64,000 bases of DNA, from positions 2,976,001 through 3,040,000 of the forward strand of contig NZ_CP114288.1 of assembly GCF_027111335.1 (NCBI RefSeq), in the 5' to 3' direction. This stretch comes from Flavobacterium aquiphilum (GTDB lineage: Bacteria; Bacteroidota; Bacteroidia; Flavobacteriales; Flavobacteriaceae). Made by a program: the position numbers and the translations under genes. Under the pieces are notes generated by a model. It was given only the letters and a program-made list of their open reading frames with translations. It did not search any database and was not told the origin of the DNA. Shown here one piece after another: positions 9,078-16,764 of the stretch (within the stretch, counting starts at the first letter, position 1; each line of letters starts with the position of its first letter).

Positions 9078-11327
9078 TTAATTTTTAAAATGACTCATCA
9101 CAGAAAAACCTTTTTCCTCAGTCGATTTCATTTTCACTGAAAAATTCCCTCCGGAATCCAAATCAAAATATTCTGCTGCCATTTTGTGCCAGCCTTTTGC
9201 CAACGCTTTTTGCCCTGTTTTGGCTTTGTTTCCGTGTGGTCCGTCATTATCGATTACCATTGCACCGTCAACATATAACATCGAACCATCATTCGAAGCC
9301 AATTCAAAAGTGTAAACGCCATCAGCTTTAACTTCAAAATATCCTTCAAAAATCAACCCCGCAAAACCTTTGAAATCCACTGGCATTTCCATAGTATCAG
9401 CCTTGGATTCTTTGACCAAATTGCTGTTTTTGATGTCGGCACATTTTTTCGATTTAGAATCGTATTCTTTTACGACAATTCCGTCTCCAGCGAAAGTTCC
9501 CGAATAAGCATTTGAATAACTTTCTTTTCTAAATTCTGCTTTGTAAACTTCTGATCCACTTCCATCAGGACGAAACGATCTAAAATTAAACTTTGTAGTT
9601 TCAGACACCGTAAATGGAGCAATATATTTTGTTGAATTTGCTTGCGGAATGGAACCATCTGTAGTATATCGAACCGTAATATTGGGTAAAATACAATTTA
9701 CATTTACCGCTTCATTTTCAGTAAATACATTTAAATCGTTGAAACCTGTCAAGTTTGGAACACGGTAATTAATTTTCTTGGCATCAAGATATTCGATTTC
9801 GTTTACCACTCGGCTTCTAAATTCTTCCCAATTGCGCTTTCCTCCATTCCATGCCCCTTCTGAAAGGGCAAAAAATCGTGGAAAATATTGATGTTCGGCA
9901 CGACGAACCGTAGGAACCGTTTCAGTCCAAAGATTCCCCTGAATACCAATCACATTATTGGATTGCTTTGGCGAAAGCCCTTTCAATGGCTCAAACATAT
10001 AAGCCGATTCCAGAGAAGTTGGCCCTTCCGTTAAATCGAAATACATTTCGAAACAAGGACTTGAAATCGCTTTATTTCCTTGTTCAGTAGCAGTTGGAAT
10101 TGCTTTTGGAGCCCAATTTCTCCACCACATAATTGTCGCTGTTGGCGATAGGCCGCCGTCTAAAATTTCATCCCAACCAATTAATTTCTTGCCTAACTTA
10201 TTGAAATGCTTTTCCATATCGTGAACAAACCACGCCTGTAGTTCCTCAACACCTTTCAAATGTTCCTTTTTTACCTTAGCCTGACATTTAGGGCATTCTT
10301 TCCAATTGGTTCTTTCTACTTCATCAGCACCCAAATGCATGTATTCATAAGGGAATAAACCGGCAACTTCGGTATAAATATCTTTTGCTAATTTCAACGA
10401 TTGCGGATTTCCAACGCATAATGGGTCTGAAAAGGTAGTTCCCATATGTGCGCCACCTTTACAGGAAAGATATGGATAACCAATAATTGCAGCCATAAAA
10501 TGCCCTGGCATATCGATTTCTGGCAAAACATCAATACCTCGCTCTTTTGCATATTTTACCACATTTTTAATTTGTTCCTGAGTGTAAAATCCACCGTAAA
10601 GTGTATCATTTTCGACAATTTTTAAATGTTCTTTAGGCAATTTGAAATCGCTGTTATCCTGTTCTTTACTCAATTTGATACAATCCCTGTCCTGATTATT
10701 CAATTTGCGCCAAGCGCCTTTTTCGGTCAGCAATGGATATTTTTTGATTTCTATTCTCCACCCCTGATCGTCCGTCAAATGCCAGTGAAATTTATTCAAC
10801 TTGTATCTCGCCATCAAATCCAAAAAATGTTTCACTTCATTTTCACTATAAAAATGACGACTCACGTCCAAATGTGCTCCTCTGTAACTGTATTTTGGAA
10901 AATCTTCAATTTTCAAAAATTGTACTTTAGTTTGACTTACACCAACAGGAATCAATTGTTGCAAAGTCGCAACCGACATCAAAACACCTGCAGGAGAAGC
11001 TCCGACAATTGCAATTCCATTATTTGAAACCTCCATTTTGTAAGCTTCCAGTTTTTCATTTTTGTAGCCCAATGAAAGTGTGATATCAGCTTTAATATCT
11101 TTTGAAATTTTCAAATCCAAGCCGTTTTCTTTTCCGATGGTTGCCACAAGATAATTTGCCAATGATGCAAGTCTTGCATCGGTTACTGCGACAGTTGAAC
11201 CGTTTTTTAACGTAAATCCGCCCTCACTATACGTTATACTTTGAGGTTTCGGAATTATAGAAACTCGGTATGGAGTTTGAGACATACAAAGGAATGGCAA
11301 CAATAAAAGTAAAAATGCTTTTTTCAT
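9078..11327 (-). CDS. Beta-N-acetylhexosaminidase GH20 with PA14-like C-terminus
   Basis: This is a 749-residue secreted GH20 enzyme that removes terminal beta-GlcNAc or beta-GalNAc by substrate-assisted catalysis. Order: signal peptide, a GH20b-type N-terminal domain (PYRVSIIPKPQSITYSEGG), a catalytic barrel with YRGAHLDVSRHF, FHWHLTDDQGWRIEIKKYP and the catalytic pair in HLGADEVERTNW, a Fn3/CHB-like domain with YTTDGSIP, then a PA14-like module (GVYTFELASNDGSMLYVDG). It is last in the operon GH3-PNGase-GH20, 30 bases after the amidase gene. In N-glycan breakdown it would expose mannose by removing antennal GlcNAc. It is only distantly like the two other GH20 genes here, which carry a different C-terminal module. 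Confidence 0.93.
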   Translation of the reverse strand: MKKAFLLLLLPFLCMSQTPYRVSIIPKPQSITYSEGGFTLKNGSTVAVTDARLASLANYLVATIGKENGLDLKISKDIKADITLSLGYKNEKLEAYKMEVSNNGIAIVGASPAGVLMSVATLQQLIPVGVSQTKVQFLKIEDFPKYSYRGAHLDVSRHFYSENEVKHFLDLMARYKLNKFHWHLTDDQGWRIEIKKYPLLTEKGAWRKLNNQDRDCIKLSKEQDNSDFKLPKEHLKIVENDTLYGGFYTQEQIKNVVKYAKERGIDVLPEIDMPGHFMAAIIGYPYLSCKGGAHMGTTFSDPLCVGNPQSLKLAKDIYTEVAGLFPYEYMHLGADEVERTNWKECPKCQAKVKKEHLKGVEELQAWFVHDMEKHFNKLGKKLIGWDEILDGGLSPTATIMWWRNWAPKAIPTATEQGNKAISSPCFEMYFDLTEGPTSLESAYMFEPLKGLSPKQSNNVIGIQGNLWTETVPTVRRAEHQYFPRFFALSEGAWNGGKRNWEEFRSRVVNEIEYLDAKKINYRVPNLTGFNDLNVFTENEAVNVNCILPNITVRYTTDGSIPQANSTKYIAPFTVSETTKFNFRSFRPDGSGSEVYKAEFRKESYSNAYSGTFAGDGIVVKEYDSKSKKCADIKNSNLVKESKADTMEMPVDFKGFAGLIFEGYFEVKADGVYTFELASNDGSMLYVDGAMVIDNDGPHGNKAKTGQKALAKGWHKMAAEYFDLDSGGNFSVKMKSTEEKGFSVMSHFKN

Positions 11328-11357
11328 TTAGTATTATTTTATGAATATTTCTTTATT

Positions 11358-12548
11358 CTAAAGTTCGTAAACGAGATACGAACTCACCATCCAGTGGTTT
11401 GAAGTGCCGTTTGCATTTTTTTGAGCTTCGGGAATACTGAAAATTATTGTATGCTTTCCATCTTTCAAGTCAAGCGGAACAATCATGGGCTGAACATTAC
11501 TTCCCGGACACCAGTTTGAGCGGCTTAAATCGCTGCTGGCAATAGGCTCTTCAATTTCTTTGGTCGTGTAAGTTCCTTTATCGTCTTGTATATAGGGAGC
11601 CACGCGCTTTTTCAACCAAACACCGGTTCCTGGATTGAATCGGCGGAAACTGGCACAGTCATCGCGCCACGGAATAAAATCGATTACTTTTTTATCATCA
11701 ATTTTTACAATATTCTGTTTTTTAACAAACTCATCTCCTTCACTGTGACCACCGTGACCTGTAGTGATGTAATATAATTTTGGATTTTTGGCTCCTTTCG
11801 GCAAATTAAATTCAACCTGAAAATCTTTGTAAGCAAAAAGTTCATCATTCCCTTGGTTTGGACCAAAAGGATCGGTATTTAATAGCGGTACAATTACCCT
11901 ATTTTTAGCAACATCACAGCTCAATTCGCTTGGCATAAGATTGATAGAAGCACTTACAATATGCCCGCCTTTGGTATAATTCCCAATGTGTACGCCAATC
12001 CAAACTTCACCTTGCAATAAAGTCGTGAATTGCGAAATATCTTCTTTCCATTTCACTTCTTTTTCCCAATACGGAATATAAACCGGTTTGCGTTGTAAAG
12101 AATCGTTACTGAAATAACCAACACCGAAAGTCGTCATAAAACGCATCAATTCTACCGTTGGACCAAAATTTCCTTCAGGTACAATAGTTTTAATTTTGCT
12201 AAATTCATTTGATGTAAACTTTTTATTTTTCACCACATCCTCAAGCGAATTGTTTTTATCCACAGGAAGTACATAAATTGAACCGGCACGATCGTAACGA
12301 TCTCCACCAGAAATCACTGTAACACTGATTTCGGCTTTGGTATTCAGTTTTTGTTTAGGGAAAGTTACTTTTTTAAACACATACTGGCCTCCACCGTAGT
12401 AAATATTTCCGTTATTGTCGGTTGAAAAATCCTTTCGGCTATCGTCTTGATTTACCCGTATCCGATCGAATATTTCAATCTTTTGTGCTTTTACATTATT
12501 GCAAAAAAACAAAGCTGAAAGTAGCATTGCAAAAATTATTTTTTTCAT
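11358..12548 (-). CDS. PNGase F-like peptide:N-glycosidase
   Basis: This is a 396-residue secreted amidase resembling PNGase F, which cuts the bond between Asn and the first GlcNAc and frees the whole N-glycan. A signal peptide ends near NVKAQ. Recognisable family segments are RYDRAGSIYVL (85-94; Asp86 aligns by eye with catalytic Asp60 of PNGase F), a Gly/His-rich TTGHGGHSEGDEF (262-274; Glu273 is the candidate for Glu206) and NWCPG (345-349), as in the Elizabethkingia enzyme. The position of PNGase F Glu118 seems to hold His187 in my hand alignment. The protein is longer than PNGase F between residues 95 and 160. It sits between GH3 and GH20 in one operon. The family is quite sure; tolerance of core fucose is unknown. 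Confidence 0.88.
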   Translation of the reverse strand: MKKIIFAMLLSALFFCNNVKAQKIEIFDRIRVNQDDSRKDFSTDNNGNIYYGGGQYVFKKVTFPKQKLNTKAEISVTVISGGDRYDRAGSIYVLPVDKNNSLEDVVKNKKFTSNEFSKIKTIVPEGNFGPTVELMRFMTTFGVGYFSNDSLQRKPVYIPYWEKEVKWKEDISQFTTLLQGEVWIGVHIGNYTKGGHIVSASINLMPSELSCDVAKNRVIVPLLNTDPFGPNQGNDELFAYKDFQVEFNLPKGAKNPKLYYITTGHGGHSEGDEFVKKQNIVKIDDKKVIDFIPWRDDCASFRRFNPGTGVWLKKRVAPYIQDDKGTYTTKEIEEPIASSDLSRSNWCPGSNVQPMIVPLDLKDGKHTIIFSIPEAQKNANGTSNHWMVSSYLVYEL

Positions 12549-12582
12549 TATTGTTTGTATTTATGTCAACCTATTTTAAAAT

Positions 12583-15252
12583 CTATTCTGTAACCGTTAA
12601 GATATCCCTCAACTTAATATCTCTTGAAGAAGCTCCAATCATAATTCTGAAATCGCCTGGTTCAACCACCCATTTCATGTCACCGTTCAATATCTGAAGT
12701 GTTTCTTTATTTATTTCAAATGAAATTTCTTTTGATTCTCCGGCTTTTAGGGAAATTCTTTGAAAACCTTTCATTTGTTTAATAGGCTGTGCAATAGATA
12801 CCAAAAGATCTCTTACGTACAATTGAACCACTTCTTCACCATCAACATTACTTGTGTTTTTTATGGAACAATACACTTTTGTGGTTTCTGATTTTCCAAT
12901 TTGCTTTTTATCAAAATGTATATTGCTGTATTCAAAAGTCGAATAACTCAATCCGTAACCGAAAGGAAATAAAGGAGCACCGTTTAAATTCGTATAATCA
13001 TCAGAACGTCCTGTTGGCTTATGATTGTACACCAATGGCAATTGTCCTTCAAAAACGGGAAAGGTAATTGGTAAACGTCCTGCAGGATTTTTGTCCCCAA
13101 AAAGAATATTTGCCACAGCATTTCCTCCGTCTTCCCCCGGATACCATACATCCAAAATTGCAGGAACATTGTTAATCCAATTATTCATCGTGATTGCACT
13201 TCCTCCAACCAAAAGCACAACAACCGGTTTTCCTGTTGCAGCAACAGCATTTATCAATTCTTCCTGATGGCCTAACAATCCCAGATAAGCTCTGTCATTG
13301 AACTCGCCCTCCTCAATTCCGGCAGCAATCACTGCCACATCCGATTTTTTGGCTGCCGCCACTGCATCATCAATTTTTCTTTGCCAATCATTATTTACGC
13401 CAATATTCCAAACTAATTTGAACTTGGCATAACCTTGAGACTCAAAAAACTCAACTCTAATATCGTATTCTTTATCTTTTTCAAAATTAAAATCAACCAA
13501 TTTTGTGGAATAGGTTTGGCTTTTCCAGTTATCAATGATTAGTTTTCCATTCAAATACAAACGGTAACCGTCATTGCCTTCAAAGCCAACTTTGTACGTT
13601 CCTGTTACGGGTGATTTTATTTTTCCGCTCCATTTAGCCGAATAAAAATCGTAATTGATTTTCTCCTGATCCGGTGAATACAAAGTCCAATCAAAATTTA
13701 TCGCATTGTCCAATCGTGACAAAGCAGGACTTCCACTCAATTGCACATTATTGAAATATTCTGCAGACAATCCATTTATCACTTTACCTTTTTCAACAGT
13801 AAATAAATTTGAAGAAGGAACCGGAACATATTCTATGCTTCTCCTGGCAACACCTTCGGCTAGATTAATCGAAACCGATTTTCCTAATTTACCTTTAATT
13901 CCGTCAAGAATACTCACTTTTCCATTTCCGGGGCCGCTGTAACCACCCAATCGGGCTTCAGTAATATCGTGACCAATTAAAGCGATTGATTTTATGTTTT
14001 TTTGCAAAGGCAAAACTTTATTGTCATTTTTCAGCAAAACCATCCCTTTTTCGGCAGCTTCTCTGGCTAATAATTTGTGAGCCGGATTTCCGTTCCATTT
14101 ATTCGTTTCCTTTTCATCGGCATACGGGTGTTCAAATAATCCCAATTCAAATTTCAATCGTAACACTCTTGTAACAGATTCATCAATATTTTTTCTATCA
14201 ATTCTTCCATCAAGGAAAGGTGGTTGAAATAATTTATAATGCTCATAGGCCGTTTGAAAAATAACATCCAGACCATTATTAATTGCATTTGCTCCTGATT
14301 GCGGATAATCTTTGGCAGTATAATGAAGTATATTCCCTCCCCCTACAGCATTAGCATCCGAAATAATGAATCCTTTAAAATTCATTTCCCCTTTGAGTTT
14401 TTTGTTCAATAGCCAATCGTTGGCAGTACAAGGACTTCCGTTTACGGTATTGTACGAAGTCATTACACTTCGACTTCCTCCTTCGGTAAAACAAGCCCTG
14501 AAAGGCGGAAACTGATATTCTTCCAGATAACGTTCGTTGTAATCAATCGGGTAACTGTCTCGTCCCCCATCCCCACTATTTGCCAGAAAATGTTTAGGTG
14601 TTGTTATTACTCCCCTTTCTTCAAAAGACGACACGTAAGCGACTCCCATTTTTGAAGAAAGAAAAGGATCTTCACCATAGGTTTCCTCAACACGCCCCCA
14701 ACGAACATCCGAAGCGAGGTTTACAACTGGCGATAAAATCTGGCGGATTCCGCGACTTTTTGATTCCAATGCAATCGCTGTTGAAACTCTTTTTACCAAA
14801 GCTGGATCAAATGTTGCCGCCAATGAAATAGATTGAGGGAAAGCAGTAGCCCCATCTCTTACCAATCCGTGCAAAGCTTCGTCAAAAGCAATAATCGGGA
14901 TACCAAGACGCGTGTTTTCTATAAAATGTTTTTGAATTTTGTTGATCAATTTTACTGTTTCCTGAGCATTACTTGCTGCGCTGTAATCTAAAATTTGGTT
15001 ACCCGCATCGGTACTTCCTTTGGCGCTTACCTGAAAGCCGAAAATTCCGTTTTTGTAGTTATCTGCACCGTCAGACAAGTCACCGGGAATCATATACATC
15101 TGCCAAAATTTTTCTTCGGGTGTCATTTGGAACAATAAATCCTGAACTCGCTCTTCTACAGGCAATTTTGGATTTTTATATTTCGGCGTTTTTTGAGAAA
15201 ACAATAATTGGCTCCCCAAAAACAAACAAAGTAAAAGTGTATTTTTTTTCAT
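12583..15252 (-). CDS. GH3 beta-glycosidase with PA14 insert (candidate beta-xylosidase or beta-glucosidase)
   Basis: This is an 889-residue exported GH3 enzyme. The signal peptide ends LLFSQ. The N-terminal barrel includes TPKHFLANSGDGG and the nucleophile Asp in GFIISDANAV. The second domain holds EEGEFNDRAYLGL, with the likely acid/base Glu. A PA14 module (GTYKVGFEGNDGYRLYLNGK) is inserted in between, and a Fn3-like domain closes the chain. It lacks the KH(F/I)PGHG motif of GH3 N-acetylglucosaminidases. It heads the operon with PNGase and GH20, with an operator-like site upstream. In that setting it may remove the core beta-1,2-xylose of plant N-glycans, as some Bacteroides GH3 enzymes do; beta-glucosidase is the alternative. 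Confidence 0.88.
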   Translation of the reverse strand: MKKNTLLLCLFLGSQLLFSQKTPKYKNPKLPVEERVQDLLFQMTPEEKFWQMYMIPGDLSDGADNYKNGIFGFQVSAKGSTDAGNQILDYSAASNAQETVKLINKIQKHFIENTRLGIPIIAFDEALHGLVRDGATAFPQSISLAATFDPALVKRVSTAIALESKSRGIRQILSPVVNLASDVRWGRVEETYGEDPFLSSKMGVAYVSSFEERGVITTPKHFLANSGDGGRDSYPIDYNERYLEEYQFPPFRACFTEGGSRSVMTSYNTVNGSPCTANDWLLNKKLKGEMNFKGFIISDANAVGGGNILHYTAKDYPQSGANAINNGLDVIFQTAYEHYKLFQPPFLDGRIDRKNIDESVTRVLRLKFELGLFEHPYADEKETNKWNGNPAHKLLAREAAEKGMVLLKNDNKVLPLQKNIKSIALIGHDITEARLGGYSGPGNGKVSILDGIKGKLGKSVSINLAEGVARRSIEYVPVPSSNLFTVEKGKVINGLSAEYFNNVQLSGSPALSRLDNAINFDWTLYSPDQEKINYDFYSAKWSGKIKSPVTGTYKVGFEGNDGYRLYLNGKLIIDNWKSQTYSTKLVDFNFEKDKEYDIRVEFFESQGYAKFKLVWNIGVNNDWQRKIDDAVAAAKKSDVAVIAAGIEEGEFNDRAYLGLLGHQEELINAVAATGKPVVVLLVGGSAITMNNWINNVPAILDVWYPGEDGGNAVANILFGDKNPAGRLPITFPVFEGQLPLVYNHKPTGRSDDYTNLNGAPLFPFGYGLSYSTFEYSNIHFDKKQIGKSETTKVYCSIKNTSNVDGEEVVQLYVRDLLVSIAQPIKQMKGFQRISLKAGESKEISFEINKETLQILNGDMKWVVEPGDFRIMIGASSRDIKLRDILTVTE

Positions 15253-15335
15253 CGTTTTGATATTAGCTATCTTACAGCATATTTTTATTTATCAAAAAAT
15301 CAATAAAATAGTGTTAGGTAAGATTTTTTCTTTTA

Positions 15336-15351
15336 TCTAAATCGTTTAAAT
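15336..15351. promoter_or_regulatory. Putative LacI-type operator upstream of the GH3-PNGase-GH20 operon
   Basis: TCTAAATCGTTTAAAT matches the shared consensus at 13 of 16 positions (two n positions counted). It lies 84 bases upstream of the GH3 start and just past the terminator of the preceding operon, as expected for a separately transcribed unit. Confidence 0.45.
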
Positions 15352-15363
15352 GGATTTTATAAA

Positions 15364-15397
15364 AAAATGACATCCTCAAAAATGAAAATGTCATTTT
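15364..15397 (-). terminator. Terminator of the GH29-GH110 operon
   Basis: AAAATGACA at 15364-15372 pairs perfectly with TGTCATTTT at 15389-15397. On the minus strand the hairpin ends in a run of seven T. It starts 10 bases past the GH29 stop at 15407. Confidence 0.7.
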
Positions 15398-15406
15398 CAT
15401 AGTTTA

Positions 15407-16744
15407 TTAATTAGTCAAGAAACCACCTTGGCCTCTGTATAATTTAATTGGCTTATCCAATGTTACTTTTATACAAGTCACATATTTGTCAACAGCAGTT
15501 TCCGGTAAATCAATATAAACCAAACCAGGAACAGCGCTCCAGGAAATTTTACCAACTACTTTATGAGTCAATTTCACGTTAGAACCCAAAACTGTAATAT
15601 CCTGAATTTTATTATCCAATCCTTTTAGCATAACCTGTCCTGAAGTTTTCCCATGAACAAATAAATAAAGTGTTTTTGAATCTTTCGACAATGTTGTTGG
15701 CCCATAGAAATGCCCTTGTGCAATTCCTGGAATAGTCCCAAAAATTCCTTCACCATTCCTTTTGTTCCAATCTCCTAATTCTTTCAAAGTAGAAACAACT
15801 TGCTCAGGATAAGTTCCATCAGGTTTTGGTCCAATGTCTAATAATAAATTTCCACCGTTAGAAACCGCGTCCACAAAAATGGTAATGATTTCATAAGGCG
15901 TTTTCCAGTTGTTGTCGCTCACACGGTACCCCCAGTTTTCGTTCATAGTCATACACAATTCCCACCATTTGAAAGCTGGACGTACAACAGGGAAATTTTG
16001 CTCAGGTGTATCATAATCACCATACCCTTGCAAACGACCATTGATGATGGTATTTGGGTTTCTGTCCAACATCATTTTACGAGTTTTTTCAGCTTGCCAC
16101 TCTTCGGCGCTGTGTTCCCAATCTCCATCAAACCACCACAAATCAGGATTATACCAATCTGAGATTTCTTTAATTTGTCCTTGAAAGAATTTTTGAAAAC
16201 GCTCCCAACGAGCAGGTTCCTTTTTGATATCATAACGCGCTTTATCTTTCAAAAATCCAGGATAATCATCATGTGTCCAATCGATTAATGAGAAATAAGC
16301 GCCACATTTTACGTCTCTTTTGCGAAGTTCTTCAAAGAAAGGTTTAATCATGTCTTTTTTGGCAGCACAGGTTTTAACCGAACTCAATTTACCCAATTTG
16401 GTATCATACATCGCTACTCCGTCATGATGTTTCGTAGTGATAACACAATATCTTGCGCCACAATCTTTAATCATTTGTGCCCAAGCAGCAGGGTCATATT
16501 TACTCAAAGTGTAGCTTTTTTGCTGTTTCATATAATCATCCACCGAAATGTTTCCGTTATGAAAACTCCAGGATTCCGAAACATCGGCAACTGAATAAAT
16601 TCCTGCATGAATGAAGATACCCAACTTCGCATCCTCAAACCATTTCATCTTGTCGGCAATATCCTTCGCCGCAATTTTATTTTGCGCATTGCCTACTATT
16701 GAAGTTCCAACGAAAAGAGCCGCTACTATTAATTTCTTTATCAT
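15407..16744 (-). CDS. Alpha-L-fucosidase GH29
   Basis: This is a 445-residue secreted GH29 fucosidase with a signal peptide ending VGNAQ. The barrel motifs are KLGIFIHAGIYSV, TTKHHDGVAMYD, the nucleophile strand LWWFDGDW and GGNLLLDIGPKPDG. A C-terminal beta domain follows and there is no carbohydrate-binding module. Its sequence differs clearly from the 22469/49153/55051 group, so it probably cleaves another fucose linkage. It is last in its operon, 20 bases after the GH2 gene and directly before a terminator. The family assignment is sure; the linkage (core alpha-1,6, alpha-1,2 or other) cannot be read. Confidence 0.94.
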   Translation of the reverse strand: MIKKLIVAALFVGTSIVGNAQNKIAAKDIADKMKWFEDAKLGIFIHAGIYSVADVSESWSFHNGNISVDDYMKQQKSYTLSKYDPAAWAQMIKDCGARYCVITTKHHDGVAMYDTKLGKLSSVKTCAAKKDMIKPFFEELRKRDVKCGAYFSLIDWTHDDYPGFLKDKARYDIKKEPARWERFQKFFQGQIKEISDWYNPDLWWFDGDWEHSAEEWQAEKTRKMMLDRNPNTIINGRLQGYGDYDTPEQNFPVVRPAFKWWELCMTMNENWGYRVSDNNWKTPYEIITIFVDAVSNGGNLLLDIGPKPDGTYPEQVVSTLKELGDWNKRNGEGIFGTIPGIAQGHFYGPTTLSKDSKTLYLFVHGKTSGQVMLKGLDNKIQDITVLGSNVKLTHKVVGKISWSAVPGLVYIDLPETAVDKYVTCIKVTLDKPIKLYRGQGGFLTN

Positions 16745-16764
16745 TCATTATAAATTTTATGTTT

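Noticed and set aside
10626..11027. Open frame of 133 codons on the plus strand opposite the GH20 gene
   Set aside because: It is the antisense of a strongly conserved catalytic domain, has no signal or domain of its own and no promoter. The same holds for the many other antisense frames in the enzyme genes.
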